DNA of 64,000 bases from Aquimarina spinulae (GCF_943373825.1 NZ_CALSBP010000002.1:1725501-1789500); one strand, 5' to 3'; counted from the stretch's first letter, positions 36,923-46,604 are shown. The notes: generated by a model not told the origin, from the sequence alone. Made by a program: numbers and translations.

Positions 36923-37014
36923 AAAAAAAGGGCTTCAATCTCATGAAACCCTTGTCATTACTAGTAGCGGGAACAAGACTAACTCCTTCACTACGTTTTG
37001 TCGTTGGACCTTAA
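36923..37014 (-). repeat. tRNA-fMet tail scar with terminator, copy 2
   Basis: On the minus strand the last 19 bases of a tRNA-fMet (36962-36980, one mismatch to the real gene) are followed by a hairpin with a T-run (36923-36952), the normal layout of a tRNA 3' end. Upstream of the tail the sequence no longer matches the tRNA but matches the copy at 6780-6833. A scar of a lost or disrupted tRNA/att site. Confidence 0.6.
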
Positions 37015-37210
37015 AGGGGTGAGCTTGCACAAAGAAAAATAGTTTGCTAAAGAACTAAAAATATTTGGTTAACTTTAATCCAAATATATTAACGTATAAT
37101 TTCTCCCAAGAGTTGAAAATAAACGCTCCTAAATACCTCTTATGTTTTAAAGGAAGTTGAAATTATAAATTAGTTGTTTTCATACTAATTAATGAATTCT
37201 TAGATACATT
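37015..37210. other. Upstream region of the hybrid regulator gene
   Basis: No gene seen. The reading frame of the hybrid regulator is closed by a TGA at 37193, so its start must lie between there and 37211. Confidence 0.4.
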
Positions 37211-40200
37211 TTGAGAAAGACTGGATATAAAAAGAATATTATTAAGAAAACACCTATCTACACTGTTTTATTATTGTTGTTTTTAAATCTAAGCTTTTAT
37301 GTCGCTAGCTCTCAAGAAAAAAGCGAATATATAGATATTACTCCTCGGGAAATATGGAATTCTGGACTTCCACATATTGAAAATTACACTTCTGGAGATT
37401 ATAAAAGTAGCCCTCAAAATTGGGCATTTACAGAAAGAAACGATGGGTTCTTATATATAGGTAATACCGAAGGAATTATTCAATATGATGGGAATTCATG
37501 GAATACAATAGAACTTAAGAACAAAAGTATAGTTAGGTCTCTTGCTGCAACAGATAAAGGAGAAATCTTTGTAGGTGGAGTAGATGAATTAGGTTATCTC
37601 GCACCTGATAAAGTGGGGCAAATGAATTTTTATTCATTAAAATCTTTTTTGAATCTTGACAATCAGGATTTTGGTGATATATGGACAACGGTTACCTCGG
37701 GAGAACTAACGTTTTTTTCCTGCAGTAAATATCTTTTTAGGTGGAATGGAAAAAAGTTTGATGTTTGGAAACCAAAAGAAAATTTTGGCAATATTTTTAA
37801 AGTTAATTCTACTTTATATATTGAAAGCAAAGGAGTAGGGTTACATAAAATGGAAGAAGATTCTCTATACTTGGTTCCTGGAGGAGAATTTCTAAAGGAT
37901 ACAAAAGGTAAAATTGATGTAATGCTTCCTTATCAAAACGATAAAATTTTAATTGCTCATTCCTATTTGGGGCTTCTGCTATATGATGGTGAACATATAA
38001 CTTCAATTAGCCATAGAAACAACAATTTGTTTCAGAAAAATCGAATTTATAAAGGAGTAACTTTATCTAATGGGGATTATGCAATGGCAACATTAACCTC
38101 GGGGGTATATGTTATTGATGGTAAAACGGGAAAAGTAAAAAAGAGATTTGGAAAAAAACATGGATTAATTAGTGATGTACTATATAGTGTCTATGAAGAT
38201 CGTGGTGGAAATATATGGGTTGGTAGTGATAATGGGATATCTAAGATAGATTGGACATCTCCCTTTAGAGTATTTAATGAATTAGGAGGGTTAAAAGAGA
38301 GGATACGGTCACTAAAATATCATAATAACAGGTTTTTGGTAGGCAGTAAAGGAATGTATCAATTGGTAAAGAGTGATTCATATATCGAAAGTAATGAGCT
38401 TACTTTTAGAAAAATAGAAGGGATCGAAACTAATATTAGATATATCATTCCTGTGAATAATGATATCCTTGCTTTAGATTCTGAGTATATATATAAAATT
38501 GGCAGTTCAAACAAGGCGAAACTTATTAGAAAACAAGATTGGACTTTAACTTCAGTTGTAAAATCTACTATCGACAGTACCAAAATTTATGTTGGTACAA
38601 TAGATGGTAAACTGTTAGAGTGTAGATTATCAGAAAATCAATGGCATGTAAATCCTCTTTTACAAATTGATGCAGGAATACATGGTATTGTTGAAGAACC
38701 CAAAGGGAACCTTTGGCTCGAAACTTATTATAAAGGGATGTATTATGCCCAAAAACAATCTGGAAAACAAGATAAACATATCAGGTTCGAGCTTAAAAAG
38801 TATGATACCTTATTAGGACTCCCTTCAATGACTTATAATTTTCCTTATCAATTTGTGGATAAAGTATATGTTACGACTCAGGATGGTATGTATTGTTTTA
38901 ATCAAACAGACCAAAACTTTGTAAAAGATACGGTATTGATGAAACAATATGATAAGACCGTAGATGCATTTGGTTTTATGGGGCTTGATAAGGATGGGAA
39001 TATATGGCAAACCGTTAAATCTGGTTTCGAAAACAAAATCTATAAACTTTCTGAAAATAAATTATCTGAACTACAAGAATATAATGTCTTCAATGATTTT
39101 GAAACATATAGTATAGAATTTATGGATGATATCATTCTCTTTATAGGACCAAAGGGAATTTTAGGATATAATAAAAATAGTACAAGAATCCCTAATAAAA
39201 ACCTTACGACCAAATTAAGAAAGGTATGGGTTAATAACGATTCTTTGGTTTATGCAGGTGTAAATGCTCTAAAAAATAAGAATGAAAGCTTCGAAATTCC
39301 TTTTGTAAATAATACCTTGAAGTTTGAGTATACCTTACCCTTTTTTAGTAAACCAAAAAACAATGTATATCAGTATTTGTTGGAAGGTTTTGATAATGAT
39401 TGGTCAACTTGGTCTGCTGAAACGAAAAAAGACTATACTAACCTACCTGCAGGGGATTATAATTTTAAAGTACGTTCTAAAAATGTATTTAATCAAATCG
39501 CTGAAGAAGACAGTTTTGCATTTGTTATTATACCACCATGGTATCAAAGTTGGGCAGCTTATTTGTTTTATGGCATTGGGGCTATTGCCGTTTTGATTTT
39601 GTTTTCTAAATGGAGATCCCGAGAATTAAAGAAGAAAAATATTGCTTTAGAAGAAGTTATTAAAGAACGTACTCTCGAAATAAGCTATAAAAATGAATTA
39701 CTTGGTCAACAAACTGAGAAACTTATAGAGATGGGTAATGCCAAAACAAAGCTATACTCCAATATTACACATGAGTTTAGAACACCTCTTACAGTAATTC
39801 TTGGTATGGCAGACTCACTTCGGTTAAGTGTAGAGAATGAAAGTTTTGATGGGGCTGAAAAATCTTTAGAAATGATTCATCGTAATGGTGAGAGTTTGTT
39901 GCATTTGGTGAATGAAATGTTAGATCTAGCTAAGTCTGAAAGTGGAAATATGGAATTAAAACTTATTCAGACAGATGTAGTTCCTTTAGTAAAATACCTT
40001 AGTGAAAGTTTTCATTCTCTTGCAGAAGAAAACCAAATAAAATTAGCAGTGTACTCAGAAATAGACAAATTAGTAATGGATCTTGATCTTACAAAATTAA
40101 CATCAATCCTATCCAATATTTTATCCAATGCAATAAAATTTACTGCTCCTCTTGGTAAAATTATCGTACATATTAATACTGTTGTTCAAGAAAAGGAAGA

Positions 40201-41284
40201 ATGTTTATTAATTAAAGTTAAGGATGATGGGAAAGGCATTGCAGAAGAAGAATTGCCTAATGTTTTTAATAGGTTTTATCAAACAGAAGAGTCTTCTTCT
40301 ATACAAAATGGTGGAACAGGTATTGGCTTAGCATTAACCAAAGAACTTGTTGAACTAATGAATGGCACCATAAGTGTTAAAAGTAAACTGGAAACAGGAA
40401 GTGAGTTTAGTATTATGATCCCTGTAACTAGAAAAGCTCCAATTAAAAAAGACATTTCAACACCTATTAAATCACATATTTCGGATGCAGATTCTATACC
40501 TAAAAAAGTAGATCAAGTACAAATTAATGACCCAGAACTACCATTGGTTCTTATTATAGAAGATAATTTGGATGTAGCACATTATCTGAAAATATGTCTT
40601 AAAGAAACATATACCACCATACACGCCGTAAATGGTATTCAAGGAATAGAATTCGCATTAGAAAGAGTTCCCGACATTATTATTTGCGATGTGATGATGC
40701 CTGGTAAAAATGGTTATGAAGTATGTGCCACCTTGAAATCTGATGAGCGTACAGATCATATTCCTATTATAATGCTAACGGCCAAAGTAACTCAGGAGGA
40801 TAGAATTAGAGGGTTGTCGCATGGAGCTGATGCTTATTTGCCAAAACCTTTTAATAAAAAGGAATTATTTATACGATTGAATCAACTCGTTTTAGTACGA
40901 AAAAAATTAATAGAAAAAATCCAAAATAATGGATTTTACCAATTTTTGAATAAAAGTTCAGAGAAACCAGAAGCAAAGTTTCTTCAGAAAATAATTAAAA
41001 TAATTCATGAAGAAATGGATAATTCTAATTTTGGTCCTAGTGAGCTTGCAAAAAATGTACATTTAAGCGAATCTCAGGTTTATCGAAAATTGAAAGCTAT
41101 TACGGATAAATCTACAGCAGTTTTTATAAGGTCAATACGCCTTCAAAAAGCTAAAGAATTAATCATAACTACGGATAAAACAATATCTGAAATTGCATAC
41201 GATGTAGGCTTTAATGACCCTTCTTGGTTTAGTCGTGCATTTAAAGAGGAATTCGGCACTTCTCCTAGTGATATTGATAAGTAG
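37211..41284 (+). CDS. Hybrid two-component system regulator (HTCS), 1357 aa
   Basis: Domains in order: signal peptide (to about 34), two seven-bladed propellers (about 55-700), Y_Y_Y domain (about 705-765), one membrane helix (about 780-800), HisKA with His854 (ITHEFRTPLT), HATPase (about 950-1065, DDGKGIAEE), receiver with Asp1160 (CDVMMPGKNG), and AraC-type DNA-binding domain (about 1250-1357). It senses a periplasmic ligand and controls transcription in one polypeptide. The only workable start is TTG 37211, as a stop lies 15 bases upstream and the next ATG is far inside. HTCS genes usually sit beside SusCD polysaccharide loci; none is here. Confidence 0.93.
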   Translation: MRKTGYKKNIIKKTPIYTVLLLLFLNLSFYVASSQEKSEYIDITPREIWNSGLPHIENYTSGDYKSSPQNWAFTERNDGFLYIGNTEGIIQYDGNSWNTIELKNKSIVRSLAATDKGEIFVGGVDELGYLAPDKVGQMNFYSLKSFLNLDNQDFGDIWTTVTSGELTFFSCSKYLFRWNGKKFDVWKPKENFGNIFKVNSTLYIESKGVGLHKMEEDSLYLVPGGEFLKDTKGKIDVMLPYQNDKILIAHSYLGLLLYDGEHITSISHRNNNLFQKNRIYKGVTLSNGDYAMATLTSGVYVIDGKTGKVKKRFGKKHGLISDVLYSVYEDRGGNIWVGSDNGISKIDWTSPFRVFNELGGLKERIRSLKYHNNRFLVGSKGMYQLVKSDSYIESNELTFRKIEGIETNIRYIIPVNNDILALDSEYIYKIGSSNKAKLIRKQDWTLTSVVKSTIDSTKIYVGTIDGKLLECRLSENQWHVNPLLQIDAGIHGIVEEPKGNLWLETYYKGMYYAQKQSGKQDKHIRFELKKYDTLLGLPSMTYNFPYQFVDKVYVTTQDGMYCFNQTDQNFVKDTVLMKQYDKTVDAFGFMGLDKDGNIWQTVKSGFENKIYKLSENKLSELQEYNVFNDFETYSIEFMDDIILFIGPKGILGYNKNSTRIPNKNLTTKLRKVWVNNDSLVYAGVNALKNKNESFEIPFVNNTLKFEYTLPFFSKPKNNVYQYLLEGFDNDWSTWSAETKKDYTNLPAGDYNFKVRSKNVFNQIAEEDSFAFVIIPPWYQSWAAYLFYGIGAIAVLILFSKWRSRELKKKNIALEEVIKERTLEISYKNELLGQQTEKLIEMGNAKTKLYSNITHEFRTPLTVILGMADSLRLSVENESFDGAEKSLEMIHRNGESLLHLVNEMLDLAKSESGNMELKLIQTDVVPLVKYLSESFHSLAEENQIKLAVYSEIDKLVMDLDLTKLTSILSNILSNAIKFTAPLGKIIVHINTVVQEKEECLLIKVKDDGKGIAEEELPNVFNRFYQTEESSSIQNGGTGIGLALTKELVELMNGTISVKSKLETGSEFSIMIPVTRKAPIKKDISTPIKSHISDADSIPKKVDQVQINDPELPLVLIIEDNLDVAHYLKICLKETYTTIHAVNGIQGIEFALERVPDIIICDVMMPGKNGYEVCATLKSDERTDHIPIIMLTAKVTQEDRIRGLSHGADAYLPKPFNKKELFIRLNQLVLVRKKLIEKIQNNGFYQFLNKSSEKPEAKFLQKIIKIIHEEMDNSNFGPSELAKNVHLSESQVYRKLKAITDKSTAVFIRSIRLQKAKELIITTDKTISEIAYDVGFNDPSWFSRAFKEEFGTSPSDIDK

Positions 41285-41411
41285 TTGATTTGCAAATTCT
41301 TATTTCTTGTTTTTTTTAGTGATATGCATAAATACTCCAAAGAAATGAAAAAATAGTGCAAGCCTTTTAGGTAGATAAAATAGTCCTTTGACTCTATAAT
41401 TCAATAGTGTC

Positions 41412-43043
41412 ATGAAAACTACCAATATATCTAAGAATAACGTTTTTAAAGTAAGTTCAATTATTCTTTTATTAGCCATCTTTTTTAGTACTGGCTGTAG
41501 TAAGGATGATGATAATACTCCAGAGGTTAAAAGTTCTGAAAAGGAACTAATAAGTTTTAAGTTTTTGTCTGCTAATAATTCGGTGTTGTCTACAGATGTA
41601 ATAGCAAGTATAGATAACACAGCCAAAACCGTTATTGCAACATTACCAATTGATACTCCTTTATCTGCATTAACACCTACAATTGACGTATCTGTAAAGG
41701 CTAGTTTTAATCCTACCGGAGAGCAAAATTTTACCAATCCTCTAACTTTTACCATTGTTGCAGAGGATAGATCAACAACCAACTATTCGGTAACCATTAC
41801 TCGTGAATTAAGTGAAAAAGGAGTCCTGCAGCTTATTGTAGATACTAATCCTGATAACACTTTGGATTGGGATTTAGAAAACACTACCGACTTAAATAAT
41901 TTAAATGGGGTAACTCTTAATGCTCAAGGTAACATTAGTGAATTAGACCTGCCTAATAAAAATCTTGATGAATTACCCTTAGAAATAGGACAATTAACGA
42001 GTTTAGAAGTTTTACTATTAGGGGAGAATAATCTTAGTGTTTTACCAAAAGAAATCGGTTTATTATCAAGTTTGAAAGTATTGAATCTATCGGTAAATCA
42101 ACTTACCTCTTTACCTGATGAAATATCGCTGTTAACTGATTTGGAAGAACTATACTTAAATAGTAATCAATTTAGAACTCTACCATCAGAAATAGGAGCA
42201 TTGACTAAGCTCATAATTTTTTCACTAAACAATAATCAACTTAGTTCAATACCAGAAGAAATTGGAGCGTTGCGTAATCTAACTGATTTAAATTTAAATA
42301 TAAACCAACTTGAAAGTATTCCTTCAGAAATAGGTCAATTGAGTACTCTAGAGCGCCTGATTTTAAAGAATAATCGACTAACCACTCTACCCCAAGAGAT
42401 AGGCTTGTTAACGAACTTAAGTGTTCTTAATTTAGGCAATAATCAACTTAATTCTATTCCAGCTGAATTAGGTTTTCTCATCAACCTAAACTTCTTAGAC
42501 ATTACAAACAATGACTTAACAGTCGTTCCTCGATGTCTTCGATTTTTAGAGCTATTCGGTAATCCAAGCATGGATTTCTTACATGACCTTATCACGTTTC
42601 AATCCACTTCTCAAAAAGATGCACTTATTAGCATCTATAGTGCCAATCCTGGTAATACTTTAGAGTGGGGAGTCGATAATTTTCCTGATGTTGATTTTGA
42701 TGCAAATAATAACCCAACAGGTTTGCGAATAAGTAACAAAAACCTTACCCGATTGCCAGACTTTATAGGAGTACTCACTTCATTAGATATCATCCTCGCA
42801 AATAATAATAGTATAGAAGATATTCCAACATCTTTGGGAAATGTAAGTCCGTTAGTAGTTCTAGAATTTGGGAACAATAAACTAGCGACAGTGCCTTCAG
42901 AGCTAGGTCAATTGGGTAATCTACAACTATTAAATTTAACCAATAACCCATTAATAAATATACCTACCGAAGTCTGTGATTTACAAACATCAAACGGAGG
43001 AATACTTACAATAATCTCTGATACAGGAGAGGGATGTAACTAA
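41412..43043 (+). CDS. Leucine-rich-repeat lipoprotein (first paralogue)
   Basis: Lipobox TGC (Cys29), a DUF5018-like beta domain (about 38-135, ending in NYSVTI), then plant-type leucine-rich repeats of 23 residues with the pattern LTSLEVL-LGENNLSVLPKEIG. A break around 375-425 separates two LRR blocks, and the C-terminus ends CDLQTSNGGILTI...GEGCN. Probably a surface binding protein. It lies 127 bases after the HTCS gene, with a near copy downstream. Confidence 0.9.
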   Translation: MKTTNISKNNVFKVSSIILLLAIFFSTGCSKDDDNTPEVKSSEKELISFKFLSANNSVLSTDVIASIDNTAKTVIATLPIDTPLSALTPTIDVSVKASFNPTGEQNFTNPLTFTIVAEDRSTTNYSVTITRELSEKGVLQLIVDTNPDNTLDWDLENTTDLNNLNGVTLNAQGNISELDLPNKNLDELPLEIGQLTSLEVLLLGENNLSVLPKEIGLLSSLKVLNLSVNQLTSLPDEISLLTDLEELYLNSNQFRTLPSEIGALTKLIIFSLNNNQLSSIPEEIGALRNLTDLNLNINQLESIPSEIGQLSTLERLILKNNRLTTLPQEIGLLTNLSVLNLGNNQLNSIPAELGFLINLNFLDITNNDLTVVPRCLRFLELFGNPSMDFLHDLITFQSTSQKDALISIYSANPGNTLEWGVDNFPDVDFDANNNPTGLRISNKNLTRLPDFIGVLTSLDIILANNNSIEDIPTSLGNVSPLVVLEFGNNKLATVPSELGQLGNLQLLNLTNNPLINIPTEVCDLQTSNGGILTIISDTGEGCN

Positions 43044-43081
43044 TAAAGAGAGTTATCATCCATCCTTTTAAATATAAAATC

Positions 43082-44788
43082 ATGAAAACATATATACCTA
43101 GTAATTTTTATTTAGTTATTATCTCCTTACTTACTTTTTGTATCATAAGTTGTAGTAAAGATGATGAATCAGCTCCTGTCGATATTCTAAAAAGTAATGC
43201 CAAACAAATTACAAGTTTTGTATTTCTGCTTACCAATAATCCGATTGATGTAAATATAGTAGCTACAATAGATGAAGAAAACAAAACCATAGCAGCAACT
43301 ATGCCTGTAGGAACAGATGTTACCGGACTATTACCAGAAATTAAAACATCTACTCTGGCTACAGTAAATCCTGATACAGCAAAGGATTTTACAAATCCTG
43401 TAGAATATGTAGTAACTGCCGAAGATGGTAGTGAAGCAATATATACAGTAATTATAAATGTATTATTAAGTCAGCGGCAAATTTTACAAGCTATTTTGGA
43501 TGTCAATCCGGCAAGTTCCTTAGATTGGGATCTCCAGACCACAACTGATTTGGGTGATCTGAATGGCGTTGTTACAAATACAGAAAGCGAAATTATCAGA
43601 TTATCAGTGAATTCTAAAAATATCTCCGAACTCCCACCAGAAATAGGATTCTTGAAAAAGTTGAATTTTTTGGATGTATCTGGTAATACTATTACTGTTT
43701 TGCCTAATGAAATTACACTTCTAAGTAATTTATCCGAATTAAGGTTAGAAAGAAACCATATTGAAGCACTTCCTTTGGAAATAAGGCAGCTTGTCAATCT
43801 AGAGAAATTAAGTATTTCACAAAATAAATTGACACTCTTATCACCAGAAATAGGAAGATTAAACAAATTAACCATGTTAAATGCAGGTAATAACTCACTT
43901 ACCGTTTTGCCTAATGAAATAGGTCAACTAAGCAATTTGGAGGAACTTTATTTACAAGATAATAAACTTACTTCATTCCCTGAGGAATTTGGGCAACTTA
44001 CCAATATATCAAAACTAAAAATAGGAGGAGATACTTTTTCTACCTTTCCTCTAGAAATATTGCAATTAACAAAATTAGAAGTGTTAGCTATATATGCTAC
44101 CCAAATTAACGCTCTTCCGCCAGAAATAGGTATGCTAAGCAATTTAACTAGTTTAGAATTAATAGGTAATGAACAATTAATGACGATCCCCCCAGAAATT
44201 GGGTTTCTTTCTAATTTAGAAAGCTTAGCATATTATAATTTATTAGATTCTTATGCGTTACCAGAATCTGTTTGTAATCTTATTACCTATAATGGCTTAA
44301 GCATTTTATACTCCCCTATTCCAGGATTTGACTTTCATAATTGTGCAACTATTTCCCCAAAAGATGCCCTTATTAGTATATATACTGCCAACCCAGGTAA
44401 TACCTTGGGATGGAGTGTAGATAATTATCCAGAGGTCACTTTTCATACAAATGGTAATCCAAAAACTATAACCATGAATAACAAAAATATCACTCGAATC
44501 CCCGATAATATTGATCAACTCACAGGATTAGAAAGCTTAAATGTAAATAGTAATAATCTAGAGGTCATTCCCTCATCAATAGGTAATATGAATACTTTAG
44601 AGGTTTTAACATTGGCTAATAATCAATTGAGTACAGTGCCATCTGAGTTGGGGCAGTTAACAGGTTTGGCGCTATTAAGTTTAACAAATAATCCAATATC
44701 CAGTATCCCTTCAGAAGTCTGTGATTTGCAAACATCAAACGGAGGAATACTTACAATCCTAACGGATTCTGGAGAAGGATGTAACTAG
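43082..44788 (+). CDS. Leucine-rich-repeat lipoprotein (second paralogue)
   Basis: Same architecture as the preceding gene: lipobox ISC (Cys24), DUF5018-like domain, LRR block of 23-residue units, a short break and a second LRR block ending in the same CDLQTSNGGILTI tail. The 3' 70 bases are nearly identical to those of the neighbour, while the LRR faces differ. It lies 38 bases downstream and is probably co-transcribed. A tandem duplication with divergence of the binding surface. Confidence 0.9.
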   Translation: MKTYIPSNFYLVIISLLTFCIISCSKDDESAPVDILKSNAKQITSFVFLLTNNPIDVNIVATIDEENKTIAATMPVGTDVTGLLPEIKTSTLATVNPDTAKDFTNPVEYVVTAEDGSEAIYTVIINVLLSQRQILQAILDVNPASSLDWDLQTTTDLGDLNGVVTNTESEIIRLSVNSKNISELPPEIGFLKKLNFLDVSGNTITVLPNEITLLSNLSELRLERNHIEALPLEIRQLVNLEKLSISQNKLTLLSPEIGRLNKLTMLNAGNNSLTVLPNEIGQLSNLEELYLQDNKLTSFPEEFGQLTNISKLKIGGDTFSTFPLEILQLTKLEVLAIYATQINALPPEIGMLSNLTSLELIGNEQLMTIPPEIGFLSNLESLAYYNLLDSYALPESVCNLITYNGLSILYSPIPGFDFHNCATISPKDALISIYTANPGNTLGWSVDNYPEVTFHTNGNPKTITMNNKNITRIPDNIDQLTGLESLNVNSNNLEVIPSSIGNMNTLEVLTLANNQLSTVPSELGQLTGLALLSLTNNPISSIPSEVCDLQTSNGGILTILTDSGEGCN

Positions 44789-44943
44789 CGTTTTGGTTTG
44801 TTAATGTAGCTAATAATCTAATAAATAATACAATCTATTATCTCGATATTAAATTAAATCTGCTATATAATCAGAAGGGAATAAGATAATTAGATTTAGA
44901 TAAATATTCCTCAGTATAGAACAAGGATATCCATGTTGAATTC

Positions 44944-45789
44944 ATGGACTTACTAAAATTAATTTTTATGGATACACTCAATCAAATAGTAAGTATTAAC
45001 CCAAATTATATCGTTATTGGGTTACTAGTATTTTTCTTTTCACTAGAACAGCTAATGAAAAACCCATTTCGGTTTACAAACCGAGTAGGACATCTTTTTC
45101 AGAATATGTTGTTTCAGGTAACTCTTGTCATCCTTAATATATTCTTCGTTACTTTTCAGGTCTATTGTATAGAGTGGGTAAACAACAATGAGATAGGTGT
45201 TTTATATTTTATTGAGTTACCTTTTTGGAGCAAACTTTTTATTGCAGTAGCGCTATATGACCTAACGGCCTACTGGATACATAGAGCAACACATCGTATC
45301 CCCTTGTTATGGAGATTTCATCGGGTACATCATAGTGATACATCTATGGATTCCTCGACTGTATTTAGATTTCATCCAATCGAATTAATACTTGTTTTTG
45401 GAATTGGAAATATACTTACAGCGATAATTTTTGGTACAGATGTACTCGCTATGGCAGTATATTATTTGATTCTCTATGTATTTTTCTTTTTTGAACATTC
45501 AAATCTTAAATACCCAAGTTGGTTGAATACTACATTAGGATTAGTCTTTGTAACCCCAGATCAACATCGAGTTCACCATCAGCAGGATCAATTTTATACA
45601 GACTCCAATTATGCAGATATTTTTATCATATGGGATCGGTTATTTGGAACTTTTAAAAAATTACCACTAAGAGGAATAAAATATGGATTGAAAGAATTTG
45701 AAGAAGACAGAAAACAACAGTTTTTGTTTCTAATAAGAAGCCCTTTTATAAAAATTAAAAGAAATGTATCTGGACAAAAAAATGAATAA
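44944..45789 (+). CDS. Sterol desaturase/fatty acid hydroxylase family protein
   Basis: Integral membrane di-iron oxygenase type: about four membrane helices and the three histidine boxes HRATHR, HRVHHSD and HRVHHQQ in the expected order. Members hydroxylate or desaturate lipids; the substrate here is unknown. ATG 44944 is followed by a second in-frame ATG at 44968. It is 155 bases after the LRR pair. Confidence 0.88.
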   Translation: MDLLKLIFMDTLNQIVSINPNYIVIGLLVFFFSLEQLMKNPFRFTNRVGHLFQNMLFQVTLVILNIFFVTFQVYCIEWVNNNEIGVLYFIELPFWSKLFIAVALYDLTAYWIHRATHRIPLLWRFHRVHHSDTSMDSSTVFRFHPIELILVFGIGNILTAIIFGTDVLAMAVYYLILYVFFFFEHSNLKYPSWLNTTLGLVFVTPDQHRVHHQQDQFYTDSNYADIFIIWDRLFGTFKKLPLRGIKYGLKEFEEDRKQQFLFLIRSPFIKIKRNVSGQKNE

Positions 45790-45897
45790 AGTAAGAGAAT
45801 AACAGAATTTTAATTAATCGATAAAATCAATATATTCTGGCATTGAAGCATCTACTACAATATCAGTTCTCATAAATCTGGGGTTGTTAAGTTTTTA

Positions 45898-46041
45898 TTC
45901 GCTATTCAGCATGGTGTAGCTTGTCCAAATTTTAAATGGCGGTTCGCCAATTATATTAACCCAGTAATAGAACGAAGCACATATGTTTTACTTTCTAGCC
46001 TTTTACTACTGCTAATAGACCAATACTCTATTAATCAAAAA
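45898..46041 (+). pseudogene. Fragment of an NnrU/isoprenylcysteine methyltransferase-like gene
   Basis: Forty-eight codons without a stop read FAIQHGVACPNFKW, then VIERSTYVLLSSLLLLL, a match in pattern to the membrane methyltransferase family that includes NnrU and methanethiol S-methyltransferase. No start codon or remaining domain is present. It lies just outside the island and was probably truncated by recombination there. Confidence 0.55.
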
Positions 46042-46054
46042 AACCTTTGTCAAA

Positions 46055-46136
46055 TCAAGTTTTATCAAAACATTATGACAACAAAAAAAGCCTCACATTT
46101 CTGTGAAGCTTTTCTTTAGTAGCGGGAACAGGACTC
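46055..46136 (-). repeat. tRNA-tail plus terminator repeat, copy 3a
   Basis: About 80 bases that recur with few changes at 46178-46258. On the minus strand the unit consists of the last 19 bases of tRNA-fMet (46117-46135), a hairpin terminator (AAGCTTCACAGAAATGTGAGGC) with T-run and an ATAATG-containing tail. The tRNA homology stops after 19 bases, so this is a truncated copy. Confidence 0.65.
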
Positions 46137-46177
46137 CCTTCGTCTAGTACCTCGCTCAGGATAAACTTCTCGTCCTG

Positions 46178-46258
46178 TCAAGTTTTACCAACATTATGAC
46201 AACAAAAAAAACCTCACATTTCTGTGAAGCTTTTCTTTAGTAGCGGGAACAGGACTCG
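46178..46258 (-). repeat. tRNA-tail plus terminator repeat, copy 3b
   Basis: Second copy of the unit at 46055-46136. Here the tRNA homology continues to 46282 and forms the left attachment site of the island. The pair indicates repeated integration or duplication at this tRNA locus. Confidence 0.7.
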
Positions 46259-46282
46259 AACCTGTGACCTTCGGGTTATGAG
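46238..46282 (-). repeat. Left attachment site (att): 45-base copy of the tRNA-fMet 3' half
   Basis: Identical over 45 bases to 58238-58282, which is the part of the tRNA-fMet gene from the anticodon loop to the 3' end plus three bases. Homology ends sharply at both sides. The tRNA terminator copy follows on the minus strand, so before integration this was the natural 3' end of the tRNA gene. Confidence 0.85.
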
Positions 46283-46333
46283 GGTGAAATCCGATTTTAC
46301 AACAATTTGTTTATCAATATGTTATAAAATTAT

Positions 46334-46387
46334 GTGCGCGGAAAACAGCCAAAAACACCGCTAAAACCACGCACCAAAACCGCGCAC
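46334..46387. repeat. Inverted/direct repeats inside left island end
   Basis: GTGCGCGG (46334-46341) and CCGCGCAC (46380-46387) form an inverted pair, with CCACGCACCAAAACC between. The same CGCACC/CCAAAACC units occur at 58000-58027 inside the right end. Likely binding sites for the recombinase that moved the island. Confidence 0.5.
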
Positions 46388-46540
46388 TTGAATTATGGAA
46401 AAACACATATATTCTATTAATATTTTTGGCTTGAAATCTGGGGATTATTAATAAGAAAGAAATACAGTAAAAACAGTATTATGAAAACTCAATTGAATTA
46501 AGATTCATAATATGATTCTTTTACTTTTTAGTATTTTTTC

Positions 46541-46548
46541 TATCTTTA
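46541..46548 (+). promoter_or_regulatory. Probable -7 box of the defence operon
   Basis: TATCTTTA differs from TAnnTTTG only at the last base and is the best promoter-like sequence upstream of the methyltransferase gene. It would place the transcript start at the base of the large hairpin at 46552. Confidence 0.4.
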
Positions 46549-46551
46549 GAG

Positions 46552-46604
46552 AAATTACCCCTCAATTCGAATACTAAAACAGTATTCGAATTCTGGGGTA
46601 ATTT
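46552..46604 (+). promoter_or_regulatory. Large hairpin in the leader of the defence operon
   Basis: Two 24-base arms (46552-46575 and 46581-46604) are complementary except for a 2x2 internal mismatch, with a 5-base loop AAAAC. Outer stem AAATTACCCC/GGGGTAATTT, inner stem AATTCGAATACT/AGTATTCGAATT. A T-rich stretch follows. It lies 51 bases before the first gene, so it may act as terminator-attenuator, RNA 5' cap or protein operator. Confidence 0.7.
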
